From NCBI GenBank assembly GCA_017542125.1, contig JAFXXU010000058.1:336371-400370 (forward strand): DNA of 64,000 bases. The letters are read 5' to 3'. This document shows positions 17,892 to 27,073 of this stretch, piece after piece. The stretch's first letter is position 1, and each line of letters starts with the position of its first letter. Origin of the DNA: Ruminococcus sp. GTDB lineage: Bacteria > Bacillota > Clostridia > Oscillospirales > Ruminococcaceae. The position numbers and the translations under genes were made by a program. The notes under the pieces are model-generated. The model was not told where the DNA came from, made no database searches, and worked only from the letters and a program-made list of their open reading frames with translations.

Positions 17892-19397
17892 TTAATCTCT
17901 GGCGTTGGGGTTGAGAGCGAGGTGCTCGATCTTGGAGAAATCAACGGTATGGGTAGGTCCGCCGATGTAATCCTCGAAGCCGTACTTTCTCATAAACTTC
18001 TGGCAGTGATAGCACATCTTCATCTCATTATAAAGGTATGACATCTCCTCGCCGTTGTCATAAACAGCCTCAACGAAGGTAAATGCGTTCTGCATCTTCT
18101 TGATAGCCTGATCGGTAACTGCGATCATCTTGTTGAGGGTAACTCCAAACTCCTGCATTACGCACTGAACAGCTCTCGGGTTATCTCTGCACTTGGTGGT
18201 CTTGTCCATATAGATACCGAGGCTGTAGATGATCCAGTGCATGATCCTCTTATTGGAGGGCGAGATAACTCTTGCTCTGGACAGTTTCTCCAGCTTGGCC
18301 TGCTCACGCATGATGTGCTGAGAGAGTATCTCACGGTTTGAGAAGTTGGCATTCAGTCTGGCAATGGTATCCTGGAGGATGGGGTGGAGCTGTTTCAGCA
18401 TCTTCTCCATTTCAAGGCTTTCCTTCATAGTCCTGGAAACGCTTTCGATGATCATACCGAAAAGCAGCCTCTTCTCGTCAGGATCAGCCATCTTAGCCGA
18501 CTCTATGATATCCTCGGAAACATTGCCCTCAAGGATATCGTCTACATAATACTTATTATAGTATTCAACATACTTGCTGTAATAAGCCAGGAATCTGGTA
18601 GCTATCGGGATATCCTGGATGTACTGCTCTACGAGAGTATTGTCGATATTGATGCCGTCCTCTTCGTAAAGGAGCATCATTTCCGAAAGGTCCTCCCAGC
18701 CTCGGGCGGTAACAAAGCTTACGATAGCATTGTTCTCGTCCTTGCCGATATGGTAGAAGTCATCCTGTTTGCTCTCAAGGAAGCAGGTGATAGCGGTATG
18801 TATATGCTGCTTGTAGGCATATTCCTTCCAGATCAGGAAGTCAGGCTCAACATCGATCTTTTTCAGACGGTCGAGGGTAACGACGTCGAATTCGTTAACC
18901 GACTTATTGAACTCAGGCGGGTTACCTGCGGTACAAACGACCCAGCCGTGAGGGATCTGATGCTTACCGAGCATCTTATACTGTAAGAACTGAAGCATAA
19001 CAGGAGCAAGTGACTCAGATACGCAGTTGATCTCATCGAGGAACAGGATGCCTTCCTTGATACCCGTAGCCTCAATAGTATCGTAAAGCATAGCAACGAT
19101 CTCACTCATGGTATATTCTGATATCTGGAAATCGGCGCCCGTATAGTTTCTGTGAACTATCTGAGCCAGACCGAGAACAGACTGCCTGGTATGGTGAGTC
19201 ATCGAATAGGCCACAAGGCTTATGCCGGTTTCCTGAGCGATCTGCTCCATAATAGCGGTCTTTCCTATACCGGGGGCACCCATAAGGAATACAGGGCGCT
19301 GCCTTTCCAGCGGGATCCTGTACTCGCCGAATTCATCCTTCATCAGATAAGCTGTTATAGCATTTTGTATCTGCTGCTTTGCTTCTTTTATGTTCAT
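17892..19397 (-). CDS. MoxR-like AAA+ ATPase with a long C-terminal region
   Basis: AAA+ ATPase of the MoxR-related kind. Walker A GAPGIGKTA is near residue 42-50, Walker B ILFLDEIN near 117-124, and the sensor-1 region is VVCTAGNPPEF (about 152-162). MoxR proteins usually work as chaperones with a VWA-domain partner. About 260 residues of mostly helical sequence with no recognised domain follow the ATPase core. It has its own consensus promoter and terminator, and no VWA gene lies beside it. Start ATG at 19397 (501 residues) is chosen over the in-frame TTG at 19403 because GGAGG is seven bases upstream. Confidence 0.85.
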   Translation of the reverse strand: MNIKEAKQQIQNAITAYLMKDEFGEYRIPLERQRPVFLMGAPGIGKTAIMEQIAQETGISLVAYSMTHHTRQSVLGLAQIVHRNYTGADFQISEYTMSEIVAMLYDTIEATGIKEGILFLDEINCVSESLAPVMLQFLQYKMLGKHQIPHGWVVCTAGNPPEFNKSVNEFDVVTLDRLKKIDVEPDFLIWKEYAYKQHIHTAITCFLESKQDDFYHIGKDENNAIVSFVTARGWEDLSEMMLLYEEDGINIDNTLVEQYIQDIPIATRFLAYYSKYVEYYNKYYVDDILEGNVSEDIIESAKMADPDEKRLLFGMIIESVSRTMKESLEMEKMLKQLHPILQDTIARLNANFSNREILSQHIMREQAKLEKLSRARVISPSNKRIMHWIIYSLGIYMDKTTKCRDNPRAVQCVMQEFGVTLNKMIAVTDQAIKKMQNAFTFVEAVYDNGEEMSYLYNEMKMCYHCQKFMRKYGFEDYIGGPTHTVDFSKIEHLALNPNARD

Positions 19398-19460
19398 TTT
19401 CAAACCTCCGCAAAAGGGATTATGCGCAATAAGCCACTATAAATCTTATTACACACTATA

Positions 19461-19489
19461 ATTATATACTATTTACAAATTCATGTCAA
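19461..19489 (-). promoter_or_regulatory. SigA promoter of the MoxR-like ATPase gene
   Basis: TTGACA (19484-19489), 17-base spacer, TATAAT (19461-19466) on the minus strand. The roughly 60-base leader contains an AATAAG/CTTATT inverted repeat. Confidence 0.9.
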
Positions 19490-19555
19490 TAGGATTTTTG
19501 AACTTTGGCTTTTATAACAAAACTGCGAATAAAAATATGTATGATATGCAAAAAG

Positions 19556-20236
19556 TCATTTGTCGCGATCATTATTGCGGTTGGCGATGATATTATTGAT
19601 GTTCTGCATCTCGGTATCCAGCTCCTGGATAGCCCGGGCGCAGATCTTCAAACGGTACCTGAGATCCTCGGCTACCTCGTTATCCGACTTGTATTTGAGC
19701 TTGTGCTCCAGGCTCGCCCAGAAATCCATGGCAATAGTCCGTATCTGTATCTCAACCGGAATGGGCATCGAGCCGTCCGAGAGAAATATGGGAACCTCAA
19801 CTATCAGGTGAAGGCTCTGATAGCCCGAAGCCTTAGGAGTTTTGATATAGTCCCTGCGGCGCAGGAGGGTGACATCGCTCTGGCTGAGCAGCATCGACTC
19901 CACCTTGTAGATATCGTCGATATAATTGCAGATGACCCTTATTCCCGCGATATCGGTGACATTCTGTTTGATATTCTCCAGCGTGACTTCAAGCTTCTTC
20001 TCCTTGACCTTCTCGATTATGCTTTTTATGGATTTGAGCCTGGACTCGATATGATGTATGGGATTATAGGAGTATTTGGTCTGGAATTCCTCGTCAAGTA
20101 TCTCGAGCTTGGTGCGGATCTCCTTTATACCGGAATTGTATATCATCATCTGATTGAGAAAATCCTGTATGCTCATCTCGAGAGTTTCGGAAAACAGTGC
20201 CTCATATTCGCTGTTAGAGTTGATCAGTTCTTTCAC
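19556..20236 (-). CDS. relQ: Small alarmone synthetase RelQ (YjbM type)
   Basis: Synthesises (p)ppGpp from ATP and GDP/GTP but has no hydrolase domain. The 226-residue protein carries the RelA-type synthetase core: DIAGIRVICNYIDDIY (around 92-107), YIKTPKASGYQSLHLIV and PVEIQIRTIAMDFWASLEHKLKY, with the ribosome-independent small-synthetase layout. Start is GTG at 20236 with GGGGGTG five bases upstream. An extended -10 TGGTATAAT lies about 30 bases before the start. A full-length Rel is also encoded in this window, so the two enzymes would share the alarmone pool. Confidence 0.93.
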   Translation of the reverse strand: MKELINSNSEYEALFSETLEMSIQDFLNQMMIYNSGIKEIRTKLEILDEEFQTKYSYNPIHHIESRLKSIKSIIEKVKEKKLEVTLENIKQNVTDIAGIRVICNYIDDIYKVESMLLSQSDVTLLRRRDYIKTPKASGYQSLHLIVEVPIFLSDGSMPIPVEIQIRTIAMDFWASLEHKLKYKSDNEVAEDLRYRLKICARAIQELDTEMQNINNIIANRNNDRDK

Positions 20237-20317
20237 ACAAGCACCCCCGATAACTTATCTTTTTTTATTATACCACACATTCTCACAAAAAGAAAGAGGT
20301 TTTTATGTCAAATTTCA

Positions 20318-21121
20318 TCAATTATTGTCATTTTTTATTCTTAACTGCTCTTCAAGCTCCTGTTTGGTCACATTATTTCCTGCAGAGAGTTCTGTATAGT
20401 ATTTTCCCTTGTCAGCCAAACCGGCTGATGAACCGTTATCGGAATAGGCTAAAAGCGTCCAATCAGGGCAGAAAGCATCGGTATCGCTGTCCTCAGCCAG
20501 GATAAGACAGTTCCCTGCCAGGCTTTGGTACTCATCATAAGCATCCCTGTCCACCCAGAGCATTACTCTTCCTCCCGCTGCCTGGGACAGCTTTTCGATC
20601 AGCTCACTAAGCCTTTCCGATACTGCCCTGCTGTCGGAGCAGAACAGGCGCTCAAAGAGATTCTTTCTCAGGTCTATGACCGGCACAAGCTGCCCGGTGA
20701 GGTCACCTATAAGCTCCAGGAATGCCTCTGCCTGCATACCGCCGTCAGATGTGAAGTCAAAATCGTGTATAAAACCGTAAGGCAGACCGGAACGCACCAC
20801 ACCCTTCCGGTTATTCTCAAACTGCCTGTCCTTGAAAGATATTCCCTTTGAAGCCCTGATATATACGAATGAGATATATGATTCGTTGAACCTATCCCAA
20901 TTGATCCGACCTGAGTTTTCAGAGAGCAGCGCTCCCCTGCAGGGATATTCGGAGATGTGCGGCGCACTGTCAAACATAAGCCCCTTGCTTCTAAGCACCG
21001 AGACCGACGCAAACGCCAATCCGGCACATATAAAAGCGGCACAGAAGGCTGCTTTGAGCCATCTGTGCCTGATGTTTCTTTTCTTTTCAGAGCGCAAGCT
21101 CCCTGATCTCATTGCTCTCAT
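20318..21121 (-). CDS. Membrane-anchored GH25-like protein lacking catalytic residues
   Basis: A basic N-terminus and one membrane segment (about residues 20-45) precede a domain with the shape of a GH25 lysozyme: INWDRF, ISFVYIRASKG, KDRQFENN, VRSGLPYGFIHDF and VPVIDL. The two expected acids are missing. The motif usually read as GIDVSEYQG is PHISEYPCR here (Asp to His), and DVE is DLR (Glu to Arg). It may bind peptidoglycan without cutting it. I choose the ATG at 21121 (267 residues), eight bases after AAAGGG. The start overlaps the Rrf2 gene by 35 bases. Confidence 0.75.
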   Translation of the reverse strand: MRAMRSGSLRSEKKRNIRHRWLKAAFCAAFICAGLAFASVSVLRSKGLMFDSAPHISEYPCRGALLSENSGRINWDRFNESYISFVYIRASKGISFKDRQFENNRKGVVRSGLPYGFIHDFDFTSDGGMQAEAFLELIGDLTGQLVPVIDLRKNLFERLFCSDSRAVSERLSELIEKLSQAAGGRVMLWVDRDAYDEYQSLAGNCLILAEDSDTDAFCPDWTLLAYSDNGSSAGLADKGKYYTELSAGNNVTKQELEEQLRIKNDNN

Positions 21122-21545
21122 CTGCGGCACCCTTTATCTTATCCTGAGATGCCAGCAGATCGGCAAAGGTATACTGCTCAAGCCTGTCCCGAACCAGATC
21201 GGAGATCTCGCCGAAAGCACGCTGATAGCAGCATATCCCCGACATTCCCCGGTTGCATATACCGTCTGGGGAAAGGCATCTCGAAAAATAGTATGTACCC
21301 TCGATAGCCTCGATGACCTGCCTGAGATTTATGTCCTTGGGGTCTTTTTTGAGGATATAGCCCCCTTGAGTCCCCTTGAAGGACTCTACAAGATCGGCTG
21401 AAACAAGCTTTCTGAGTATTTTTAATGCAAATCGCAGCGAAACGTAGGCTTTCTCCGAGATCGCCTTGGCGTCTGCTCTGCCGTTTTCCATGCAGAGGAC
21501 GGAAACGATCCTGACAGCATAGTCTGCTTCAAGTGTAAGCTGCAT
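21087..21545 (-). CDS. Rrf2-family transcriptional regulator
   Basis: 152-residue winged-helix regulator of the Rrf2/IscR/NsrR family. The opening MQLTLEADYAVRIVSVLC and KGTQGGYILKKDPKDI are typical. The C-terminal loop has cysteines in the order C-x6-C-x7-CC (about residues 88-105), so it may bind an Fe-S cluster and sense iron, oxidant or NO; which one cannot be told. The gene lies 40 bases after rpoD. No iscS/iscU genes are adjacent, so regulon membership is open. Confidence 0.9.
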   Translation of the reverse strand: MQLTLEADYAVRIVSVLCMENGRADAKAISEKAYVSLRFALKILRKLVSADLVESFKGTQGGYILKKDPKDINLRQVIEAIEGTYYFSRCLSPDGICNRGMSGICCYQRAFGEISDLVRDRLEQYTFADLLASQDKIKGAADESNEIRELAL

Positions 21546-21585
21546 AAATTCCCTCCGTTACTATAATAGACAGAACTGTGCTGAT

Positions 21586-22689
21586 TTATTCAAGGTAATC
21601 TCTGACCTTGTTGCTCCTGTTGGGGTGGCGAAGCTTTCTCAAAGCCTTGGCTTCGATCTGCCTGATACGCTCTCTTGTTACATTGAACTGCTGACCGACT
21701 TCTTCAAGAGTTCTGGCTCTGCCGTCTTCAAGACCGAAACGCAGCCTGAGGACTCTTTCCTCCCTGTCGGTAAGGGTGGAAAGCACCTGATCCAGCTGCT
21801 CCTTGAGCAGTACCTGTGAAGCAGCCTCTGCGGGAGCGGGAGCTTCCTCATCGGGGATGAAGTCACCGAGGTGAGAATCCTCCTCTTCACCGATAGGAGT
21901 CTCAAGCGAAACGGGGTCCTGAGCTATCCTCATTATCTCTCTTACTCTCTCAACAGACATCTCGAGCCTCTCTGCGATCTCCTCTGCAGAGGCATCGTGA
22001 CCGTTCTCGTGGAGGAGCTGGCTGGAGACCTTCTTAACCTTGGTGATAGTCTCGACCATATGAACGGGTATTCTGATCGTCCTGGCCTGGTCTGCGATAG
22101 CACGGGTGATAGCCTGCCTGATCCACCAGGTAGCATAGGTCGAGAACTTAAAGCCCTTGGTATAGTCGAACTTCTCAACTGCCTTGATCAGACCCATATT
22201 ACCTTCCTGGATAAGATCAAGGAAGCTCATGCCTCTGCCCACATATCTCTTGGCAATGGAAACAACGAGCCTGAGGTTTGCCTCAGCAAGACGCTTTCTG
22301 GCGCTGGAAGCTTCCTTTTCGTTGCTGCCGGACATCTTCTCGGCAAGCTGGATCTCCTCCTCGGAGGTCAGCAGCGGAACGCGTCCGATCTCTTTAAGAT
22401 AGATCTTTACAGGGTCGTCAATGGCTATGCCGTCGGTTGAGAGCCCGATATCCACATCGTCGGGAGACATCTCATCCTCGGGATTGACCAGCACCAGGGT
22501 ATCGTCGGGGACGATATCGTCGATGATCTCGATGTTCAGCGCCGAGCAGTTATCATAGAAATTATCTATCTGCTCAACGTCGAAATCAAGCTTTTCCAGA
22601 GCATCGGTGATCTCCTTTGCGGTGAGCTTACCGTTTGCCTTGCCCTGTTCCATAAGGTTTTCCATTATCTGCTTTTTGTTTTCAGACAT
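21586..22689 (-). CDS. rpoD: Primary sigma factor SigA
   Basis: Housekeeping sigma factor. The 367-residue protein has a short region 1.1, then 1.2 ([16 protein letters not shown]), 2.1-2.4 ([26 protein letters not shown] and [12 protein letters not shown]), region 3 ([11 protein letters not shown]) and 4.2 ([20 protein letters not shown]). It follows dnaG by 14 bases, the classical dnaG-rpoD operon. It lacks the long non-conserved insert of proteobacterial sigma-70. The strong promoters in this window fit this factor's consensus. Confidence 0.98.
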   Translation of the reverse strand: MSENKKQIMENLMEQGKANGKLTAKEITDALEKLDFDVEQIDNFYDNCSALNIEIIDDIVPDDTLVLVNPEDEMSPDDVDIGLSTDGIAIDDPVKIYLKEIGRVPLLTSEEEIQLAEKMSGSNEKEASSARKRLAEANLRLVVSIAKRYVGRGMSFLDLIQEGNMGLIKAVEKFDYTKGFKFSTYATWWIRQAITRAIADQARTIRIPVHMVETITKVKKVSSQLLHENGHDASAEEIAERLEMSVERVREIMRIAQDPVSLETPIGEEEDSHLGDFIPDEEAPAPAEAASQVLLKEQLDQVLSTLTDREERVLRLRFGLEDGRARTLEEVGQQFNVTRERIRQIEAKALRKLRHPNRSNKVRDYLE

Positions 22690-22703
22690 TTGCTACCTCT
22701 CCT

Positions 22704-24470
22704 TTACTTTTTCCTTAATTTTGATATCATACTCAGAAGATCATCATCTGACGGGGGTTCGTCATTTTTCGCTGCCCCCTGAGGTGTATAATCAAGCAGT
22801 ATCCTGATACAGTCCTCCGCAACGGCGGAGTCTATCCCCTTATCACCATTCTCGGCAATAATGGAAGCTATCCTGCTGACCTGCTCCGGTGAAAACTCGT
22901 CGCTGAACGAGGAGAAGGAATAATCCTCGCCGGCAAGTATCTTTTCGCTCATCGCAGCATAGATCCTGGCATTAAGCTCGGTCACGAACCTGTCAGCAGG
23001 CAGGCGGCTCGTTACATAGCGGCACTTGTCCGGGAAGGTGTAGATATAGTAGATAAGCTGCTGCTCGGCGGAGTTCTCTCTCGGATGCAGCGCCGCATCG
23101 GGGTTGAGCGGATCGCGCTTCACGGCCAGATTGAGCACAGCCTCGCGCTGCTTTTTCTGTTTGACAAAGTAATCCTTGCGGAGCATCGCATTGATCTGCT
23201 CCTCGATGGCCTGTTTGGAAACACCCTGCTCCTTGGCGACCTTCGACATATAGATATCCCGCTCGATGGGGGATTTTATCCCTGCAATGATCTCACAGGC
23301 TTTTTTCATATAATCGTTCTTGCCTACCTCGGCATTCAGGTCAACACCGCCGGCTGCACTGTTGAGCTCAAAGGTTACGGAATCAGAGGCATTTTTCAGT
23401 ATATGCTCAAATTTAGCCTTACCGAACTTGTTTATGAACTCATCGGGATCCTTGGCGCCCTCCATTCTTATGACCGAGACCTTCAGCCCGCACTCACGGA
23501 GTATACCGATAGCCTTGCGAGTTGCCTTCTGCCCTGCCTCATCAGAATCATAGCAGATGACAGCCTCATCGGCATAATTGGATATCAGCTTGGCCTGTTC
23601 GGGAGTCAGCGCCGTACCGCAGGAAGCAACGGCGTTCTCAAAGCCCGCCTGATTCATCGAGATAACATCAAGATTACCCTCACAGAGAAGTATCTTCTTG
23701 TTCTTGACGGCAACATCCTTGGCAAAGTTCATTGAGAACAGGAATTTGTTCTTATTATATACAGGCGTGTCCTTTGAATTCAGGTATTTGCGTTTATCGT
23801 CAACGCTGAGGGTACGCCCGCCGAAGCCGACAATATTGCCTCTGAGGTCAAAAAACGGGAACATCGCCCTGTAAACGAAGAAATCATAGCAATTACGGGT
23901 GTTCTTCTGTGAACGGGAGATCAGGCTGGCTTCCTCCAGCTCGTGCTCGTCGTACCCCTCGGAGAGCATATAGTTTTTCAGGGCGTTCCAGCTTTGGGGA
24001 GCAAAGCCCATACCGTATTTCTTTATGGTATCCACCGTAAGCCCGCGCTTTAGCAGGTATTCCCTGCAGGGCTTGCCCTCAGGAGAACGCAGCTGCTCAT
24101 AGAAAAATCTGGCAGCCTTCTTGTTCATCTCATAGATACGCTTGCGCTTGTCGCCCTGACCCTTATTATAGCCGCTGTCCTCCGGAAGTGGAACGCCTCC
24201 GCGCTCGGCGAGAAGCTTCACAGCCTCCCAGTAGTCAAGGTTGTTGTAGCGCATCGTAAAGGTTATGACATCCCCGCCCGCACCGCAGCCGAAGCAATGG
24301 AAGAATTCCTTATCGGGGTGAACATAGCAGGAGGGGGTCTTTTCGTTGTGAAAGGGGCAAAGGCATACATAATCCCTGCCCGAGCGTTTCAGAGTGACAT
24401 ATGTACCCATAACCTCCGCTATGGGGTTGGCGGCTTTGAGCCGTTCCAGAAAATCCAGCGGAAGCGGCAC
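22704..24470 (-). CDS. dnaG: DNA primase
   Basis: Makes RNA primers for replication. The N-terminal zinc ribbon is visible (CLCPFHNEKTPS then FHCFGCGAGGD), followed by the Toprim core with VGFGGRTL, LLCEGNLDVIS and VICYDSDEAGQKA, and a helicase-binding C-terminal region (after about 440). I place the start at GTG 24470 because AAAGGAG is eight bases upstream; the in-frame GTG at 24479 overlaps that site. Length about 588 residues. Immediately upstream of rpoD in the macromolecular-synthesis arrangement. Confidence 0.96.
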   Translation of the reverse strand: MPLPLDFLERLKAANPIAEVMGTYVTLKRSGRDYVCLCPFHNEKTPSCYVHPDKEFFHCFGCGAGGDVITFTMRYNNLDYWEAVKLLAERGGVPLPEDSGYNKGQGDKRKRIYEMNKKAARFFYEQLRSPEGKPCREYLLKRGLTVDTIKKYGMGFAPQSWNALKNYMLSEGYDEHELEEASLISRSQKNTRNCYDFFVYRAMFPFFDLRGNIVGFGGRTLSVDDKRKYLNSKDTPVYNKNKFLFSMNFAKDVAVKNKKILLCEGNLDVISMNQAGFENAVASCGTALTPEQAKLISNYADEAVICYDSDEAGQKATRKAIGILRECGLKVSVIRMEGAKDPDEFINKFGKAKFEHILKNASDSVTFELNSAAGGVDLNAEVGKNDYMKKACEIIAGIKSPIERDIYMSKVAKEQGVSKQAIEEQINAMLRKDYFVKQKKQREAVLNLAVKRDPLNPDAALHPRENSAEQQLIYYIYTFPDKCRYVTSRLPADRFVTELNARIYAAMSEKILAGEDYSFSSFSDEFSPEQVSRIASIIAENGDKGIDSAVAEDCIRILLDYTPQGAAKNDEPPSDDDLLSMISKLRKK

Positions 24471-24494
24471 GGATATCACTCCTTTGAAAAAAGA

Positions 24495-24953
24495 TCAAGA
24501 CATAACAGACGGAAGATAGCTGAATGCGAAATACCCCAGCGCAAATACCGAAAGACAGACTATAAACATTGTAAACCCGATAGCCTTTACAGCAATAGAT
24601 TCAGCCTTTCCGGCAGTTCGCTCCTTAAAGGGGTCATCGGAACGAGAGAGCTTATAGAGCCTGATAACATAGTATATCCCTTTGCCTGCAAGCAATGCGA
24701 CAGAAGCAGCAAGCTGTATAGGTCTCAGCAGCTTATCAGTAAAAGGTATTAGCAGAGCAAGACCGATCAGTACGGAATAAAGTACCGTCATCAGTTTTGT
24801 CAGCTTTATCAGCCTGTTCAGACTGCTTTCAGGAAGTTCGTTATTTGAAGCAAGCCTCTTGCAGCGGCCGTCAAAGACATCTGTCACCACCGTGAGCAGG
24901 ACAGTTACAAGCGCTGATGTTAGAAACAGGATATGGTATACAATCTCAGCCAA
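24495..24953 (-). CDS. Membrane protein of unknown function between dgt and dnaG
   Basis: 152 residues with probably four membrane segments (about 5-24, 55-72, 78-97, 122-147). I do not recognise the family. The apparent start is TTG at 24953, five bases after AAGGTGAG, and the ribosome site overlaps the end of dgt. It sits in a dgt-membrane protein-dnaG-rpoD run with gaps of a few bases, so it is co-expressed with replication genes, but no role can be read from the sequence. Confidence 0.7.
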   Translation of the reverse strand: MAEIVYHILFLTSALVTVLLTVVTDVFDGRCKRLASNNELPESSLNRLIKLTKLMTVLYSVLIGLALLIPFTDKLLRPIQLAASVALLAGKGIYYVIRLYKLSRSDDPFKERTAGKAESIAVKAIGFTMFIVCLSVFALGYFAFSYLPSVMS

Positions 24954-25967
24954 TCATCTCACCTTCCACTCGATGGGAATGAAAAGCTCGGTGAAAAGAT
25001 CTATGGCATACCTGTCGGTCATTCCGGAAATGTAGTCGCAGACGGCACGCTCCTTGCCGAAGCGCTCTGCCAGCGAGATATAGAGAGGAGGCATCTTATA
25101 CACGTTCTCACAGAAATGCTCATAGAGCTTTTTGAGCATCTCCTGCGCCTTTGCTTCCTCGGATTTGCACTTGGGGTTGCGATAGACACTGTCGAACATA
25201 AAGCGGTGGAGCGCCTGATAAGCCTTGTTGATACGCTCATCCATACCTACATCAGGCTCACCGTCGGTAAGATATATCCCCTTATTTATGATAGACCCGA
25301 CAAGAGAGGTTATCCTCTCGGACTTGGAGTGCCCGAGAACATCTGTGATCTCAGAGGGGATATCCTCCTCTGTGATGATCCCGCCTCTTATCGAATCGTC
25401 GATATCGTGATTTATGTAGGCTATAACATCCGCGTAGCGGACAACATAGCCCTCCAGGGTCTCAGCCTTGGCATTGGTGTGTTTGAGGATGCCGTCCCTT
25501 ACCTCATAGGTAAGATCAAGGCCGGAGCCGTTCTTTTCGATCAGCTCCACGACCCTTATCCCCTGCTCGTAATGACGGAACCCGTCGGGACAGAGGCGGT
25601 CAAGGGCTCGCTCCCCGGCATGGCCGAAAGGTGTATGCCCCAGATCGTGACCCATAGCGATAGCTTCGGTCAGATCCTCATTGAGCCTTAATGCTCTGGC
25701 GATAGTTCTTGCTATCTGGCTGACTTCAAGAGTATGGGTCAGGCGCGTTCTGTAATGGTCGCCGGAGGGGGAAAGAAAGACCTGGGTCTTATGCTTCAGC
25801 CTGCGGAAGGAATTGCAGTGGATTATCTTATCCCGGTCACGCTGGAACTCGGTGCGGTAATCGCACTTTTCAAGCGGCACATCCCTGCCCTTTGTCTCGG
25901 AAGAACGGCAGGCATACTCGCAGAGAAGCTCTTTTTCAAACTGTTCATATCTCTCACGCGGGGTCAT
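24954..25967 (-). CDS. dgt: Deoxyguanosinetriphosphate triphosphohydrolase-like HD protein
   Basis: HD-domain dNTPase that releases triphosphate from dNTPs, dGTP in the best known members. The metal-site pattern is present: HTLEVSQIARTIA, GHDLGHTPFGHAGE, FRHYEQG and IAYINHDIDD. FRRLKHKTQVF near residue 50 is the usual substrate-side motif. The ATG at 25967 follows GGGAGGTG; an earlier in-frame start at 26006 has no ribosome site. About 337 residues. Located upstream of dnaG and rpoD, a common Clostridia arrangement. Confidence 0.92.
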   Translation of the reverse strand: MTPRERYEQFEKELLCEYACRSSETKGRDVPLEKCDYRTEFQRDRDKIIHCNSFRRLKHKTQVFLSPSGDHYRTRLTHTLEVSQIARTIARALRLNEDLTEAIAMGHDLGHTPFGHAGERALDRLCPDGFRHYEQGIRVVELIEKNGSGLDLTYEVRDGILKHTNAKAETLEGYVVRYADVIAYINHDIDDSIRGGIITEEDIPSEITDVLGHSKSERITSLVGSIINKGIYLTDGEPDVGMDERINKAYQALHRFMFDSVYRNPKCKSEEAKAQEMLKKLYEHFCENVYKMPPLYISLAERFGKERAVCDYISGMTDRYAIDLFTELFIPIEWKVR

Positions 25968-26048
25968 AATCCACACCTCCCGACAGCACTCTGTAATTAT
26001 ATACAATATGGGTATAAAAATATCCTTTATTTTGCCGATAATTTATTT

Positions 26049-26672
26049 TCAGGCAAAATCCTCCCAAACACCCGCCTCTTCGTCGATGGAGACCTTGCCG
26101 TTGGAAGTATCTGTCAGCTTATCCTTCAAAGCCTCGCAGAATCTGTCCTTAACAAGCAGAGTAAGCGTAACATCATCGGCAAAGGCTTCGTTCTCGGTCT
26201 TGACCTGGTACTCGGGGAGGATATAGCTAAGCTTGCCGTATAGTCCGTAATCGCAGCGGACGGTCAGCCGCGAGCAGCTGCACATTATCATCCTGACAGA
26301 TGCATCCACAGCCAGCTTGCAGGCGTGGGAATAGGCCCTGACAAGCCCCCCGCCCCCTAAGAGGATGCCTCCGAAATAGCGCGTCACCACAACGCAGATA
26401 TCTGTGAGCCCCTCTTTGCGGAGTACCTCCAGCACAGGAACTCCGCCCGTACCCTGGGGCTCGCCGTCGTCGGAGTAGCGTGAAATGTTCCCCTCCCGGG
26501 TCATATAGGCATAGACGTTATGCCTCGCCTTGCGATGTTTGGCCTTGACAGCCTCGATAAAAGCTATCGCCTCATCGGAGTTTTTTACAGGGCATATCTG
26601 CCCTATAAACTCTGACTTTTTCTCTGTAAAGCTGTCCTCGGCATAAGCCTTTACCGTTATGTAATCCGCCAC
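26049..26672 (-). CDS. yigZ: YigZ/IMPACT-family protein
   Basis: 207-residue UPF0029 protein. The N-terminal IMPACT domain shows KKSEFIGQICPV, HNVYAYM, SDDGEPQGTGG and VTRYFGGILLGGGGLVRAY, which define the family; the C-terminal DUF1949 domain follows. The molecular function is unclear; eukaryotic IMPACT regulates Gcn2. The start is GTG at 26672 because AGGAGGGG lies just upstream, and the in-frame TTG at 26690 is inside the rpmE terminator. Confidence 0.92.
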   Translation of the reverse strand: MADYITVKAYAEDSFTEKKSEFIGQICPVKNSDEAIAFIEAVKAKHRKARHNVYAYMTREGNISRYSDDGEPQGTGGVPVLEVLRKEGLTDICVVVTRYFGGILLGGGGLVRAYSHACKLAVDASVRMIMCSCSRLTVRCDYGLYGKLSYILPEYQVKTENEAFADDVTLTLLVKDRFCEALKDKLTDTSNGKVSIDEEAGVWEDFA

Positions 26673-26687
26673 GCTCACCCCTCCTAA

Positions 26688-26715
26688 CAAAAAAGAGCGG
26701 ACTTGCCGCTCTTTT
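26688..26715 (-). terminator. Terminator after rpmE (works on both strands by sequence)
   Basis: Perfect seven-base stem GAGCGGC/GCCGCTC type hairpin (GAGCGG at 26695-26700, CCGCTC at 26706-26711) with A-run on one side and T-run on the other, eight bases past the rpmE stop. Confidence 0.9.
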
Positions 26716-26722
26716 GATGTTA

Positions 26723-26923
26723 TCAGTCAAGATTGAATCTCTTCTTGAATCTGTCAACACGTCCGCCGGTATCAACCAGCTTCTGCTTGCCGGTGAAGAA
26801 CGGGTGGCACTTGGAACAGATCTCGACCTTGATATCCTTCTTGGTAGAACGAGTCTTGATCACATTTCCGCAAGCGCAGGTAATAGTGGTCTCCTCGTAC
26901 TTAGGATGAATACCTTCCTTCAT
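26723..26923 (-). CDS. rpmE: 50S ribosomal protein L31, zinc-binding type
   Basis: 66-residue L31 with the start [20 protein letters not shown]. Cysteine pairs CAC and CSKC mark it as the zinc-containing form, which is swapped for a zinc-free paralog under zinc limitation in some bacteria. It is monocistronic, with its own consensus promoter and terminator. GGAGG lies ahead of the ATG. Confidence 0.97.
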   Translation of the reverse strand: MKEGIHPKYEETTITCACGNVIKTRSTKKDIKVEICSKCHPFFTGKQKLVDTGGRVDRFKKRFNLD

Positions 26924-27025
26924 TTGAACAAACCTCCTTCCAAACCAAAAATTATGAACTCATAGAAGCCCATCATCCTTAGTTCAGACAGTAGTTCTAT
27001 GTAGTAATCACAAATTTACTGATAT
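26924..27025 (-). promoter_or_regulatory. rpmE leader, possible autoregulatory fold
   Basis: About 100 untranslated bases between promoter and rpmE. GAACT...AGTTC can pair (minus strand, around 26957-26988), and a second AGAACTAC segment upstream competes for the same AGTTC. L31 leaders that bind L31 are described in Firmicutes; assignment here is inference from position and length. Confidence 0.4.
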
Positions 27026-27054
27026 ATTATATCACAACACTTCCCGTTTGTCAA
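27026..27054 (-). promoter_or_regulatory. SigA promoter of rpmE
   Basis: TTGACA (27049-27054), 17-base spacer, TATAAT (27026-27031) on the minus strand. The -35 hexamer is followed by the same AAACGGG context as the infC promoter. Confidence 0.92.
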
Positions 27055-27073
27055 TACCCCAAAACGGAATTTT

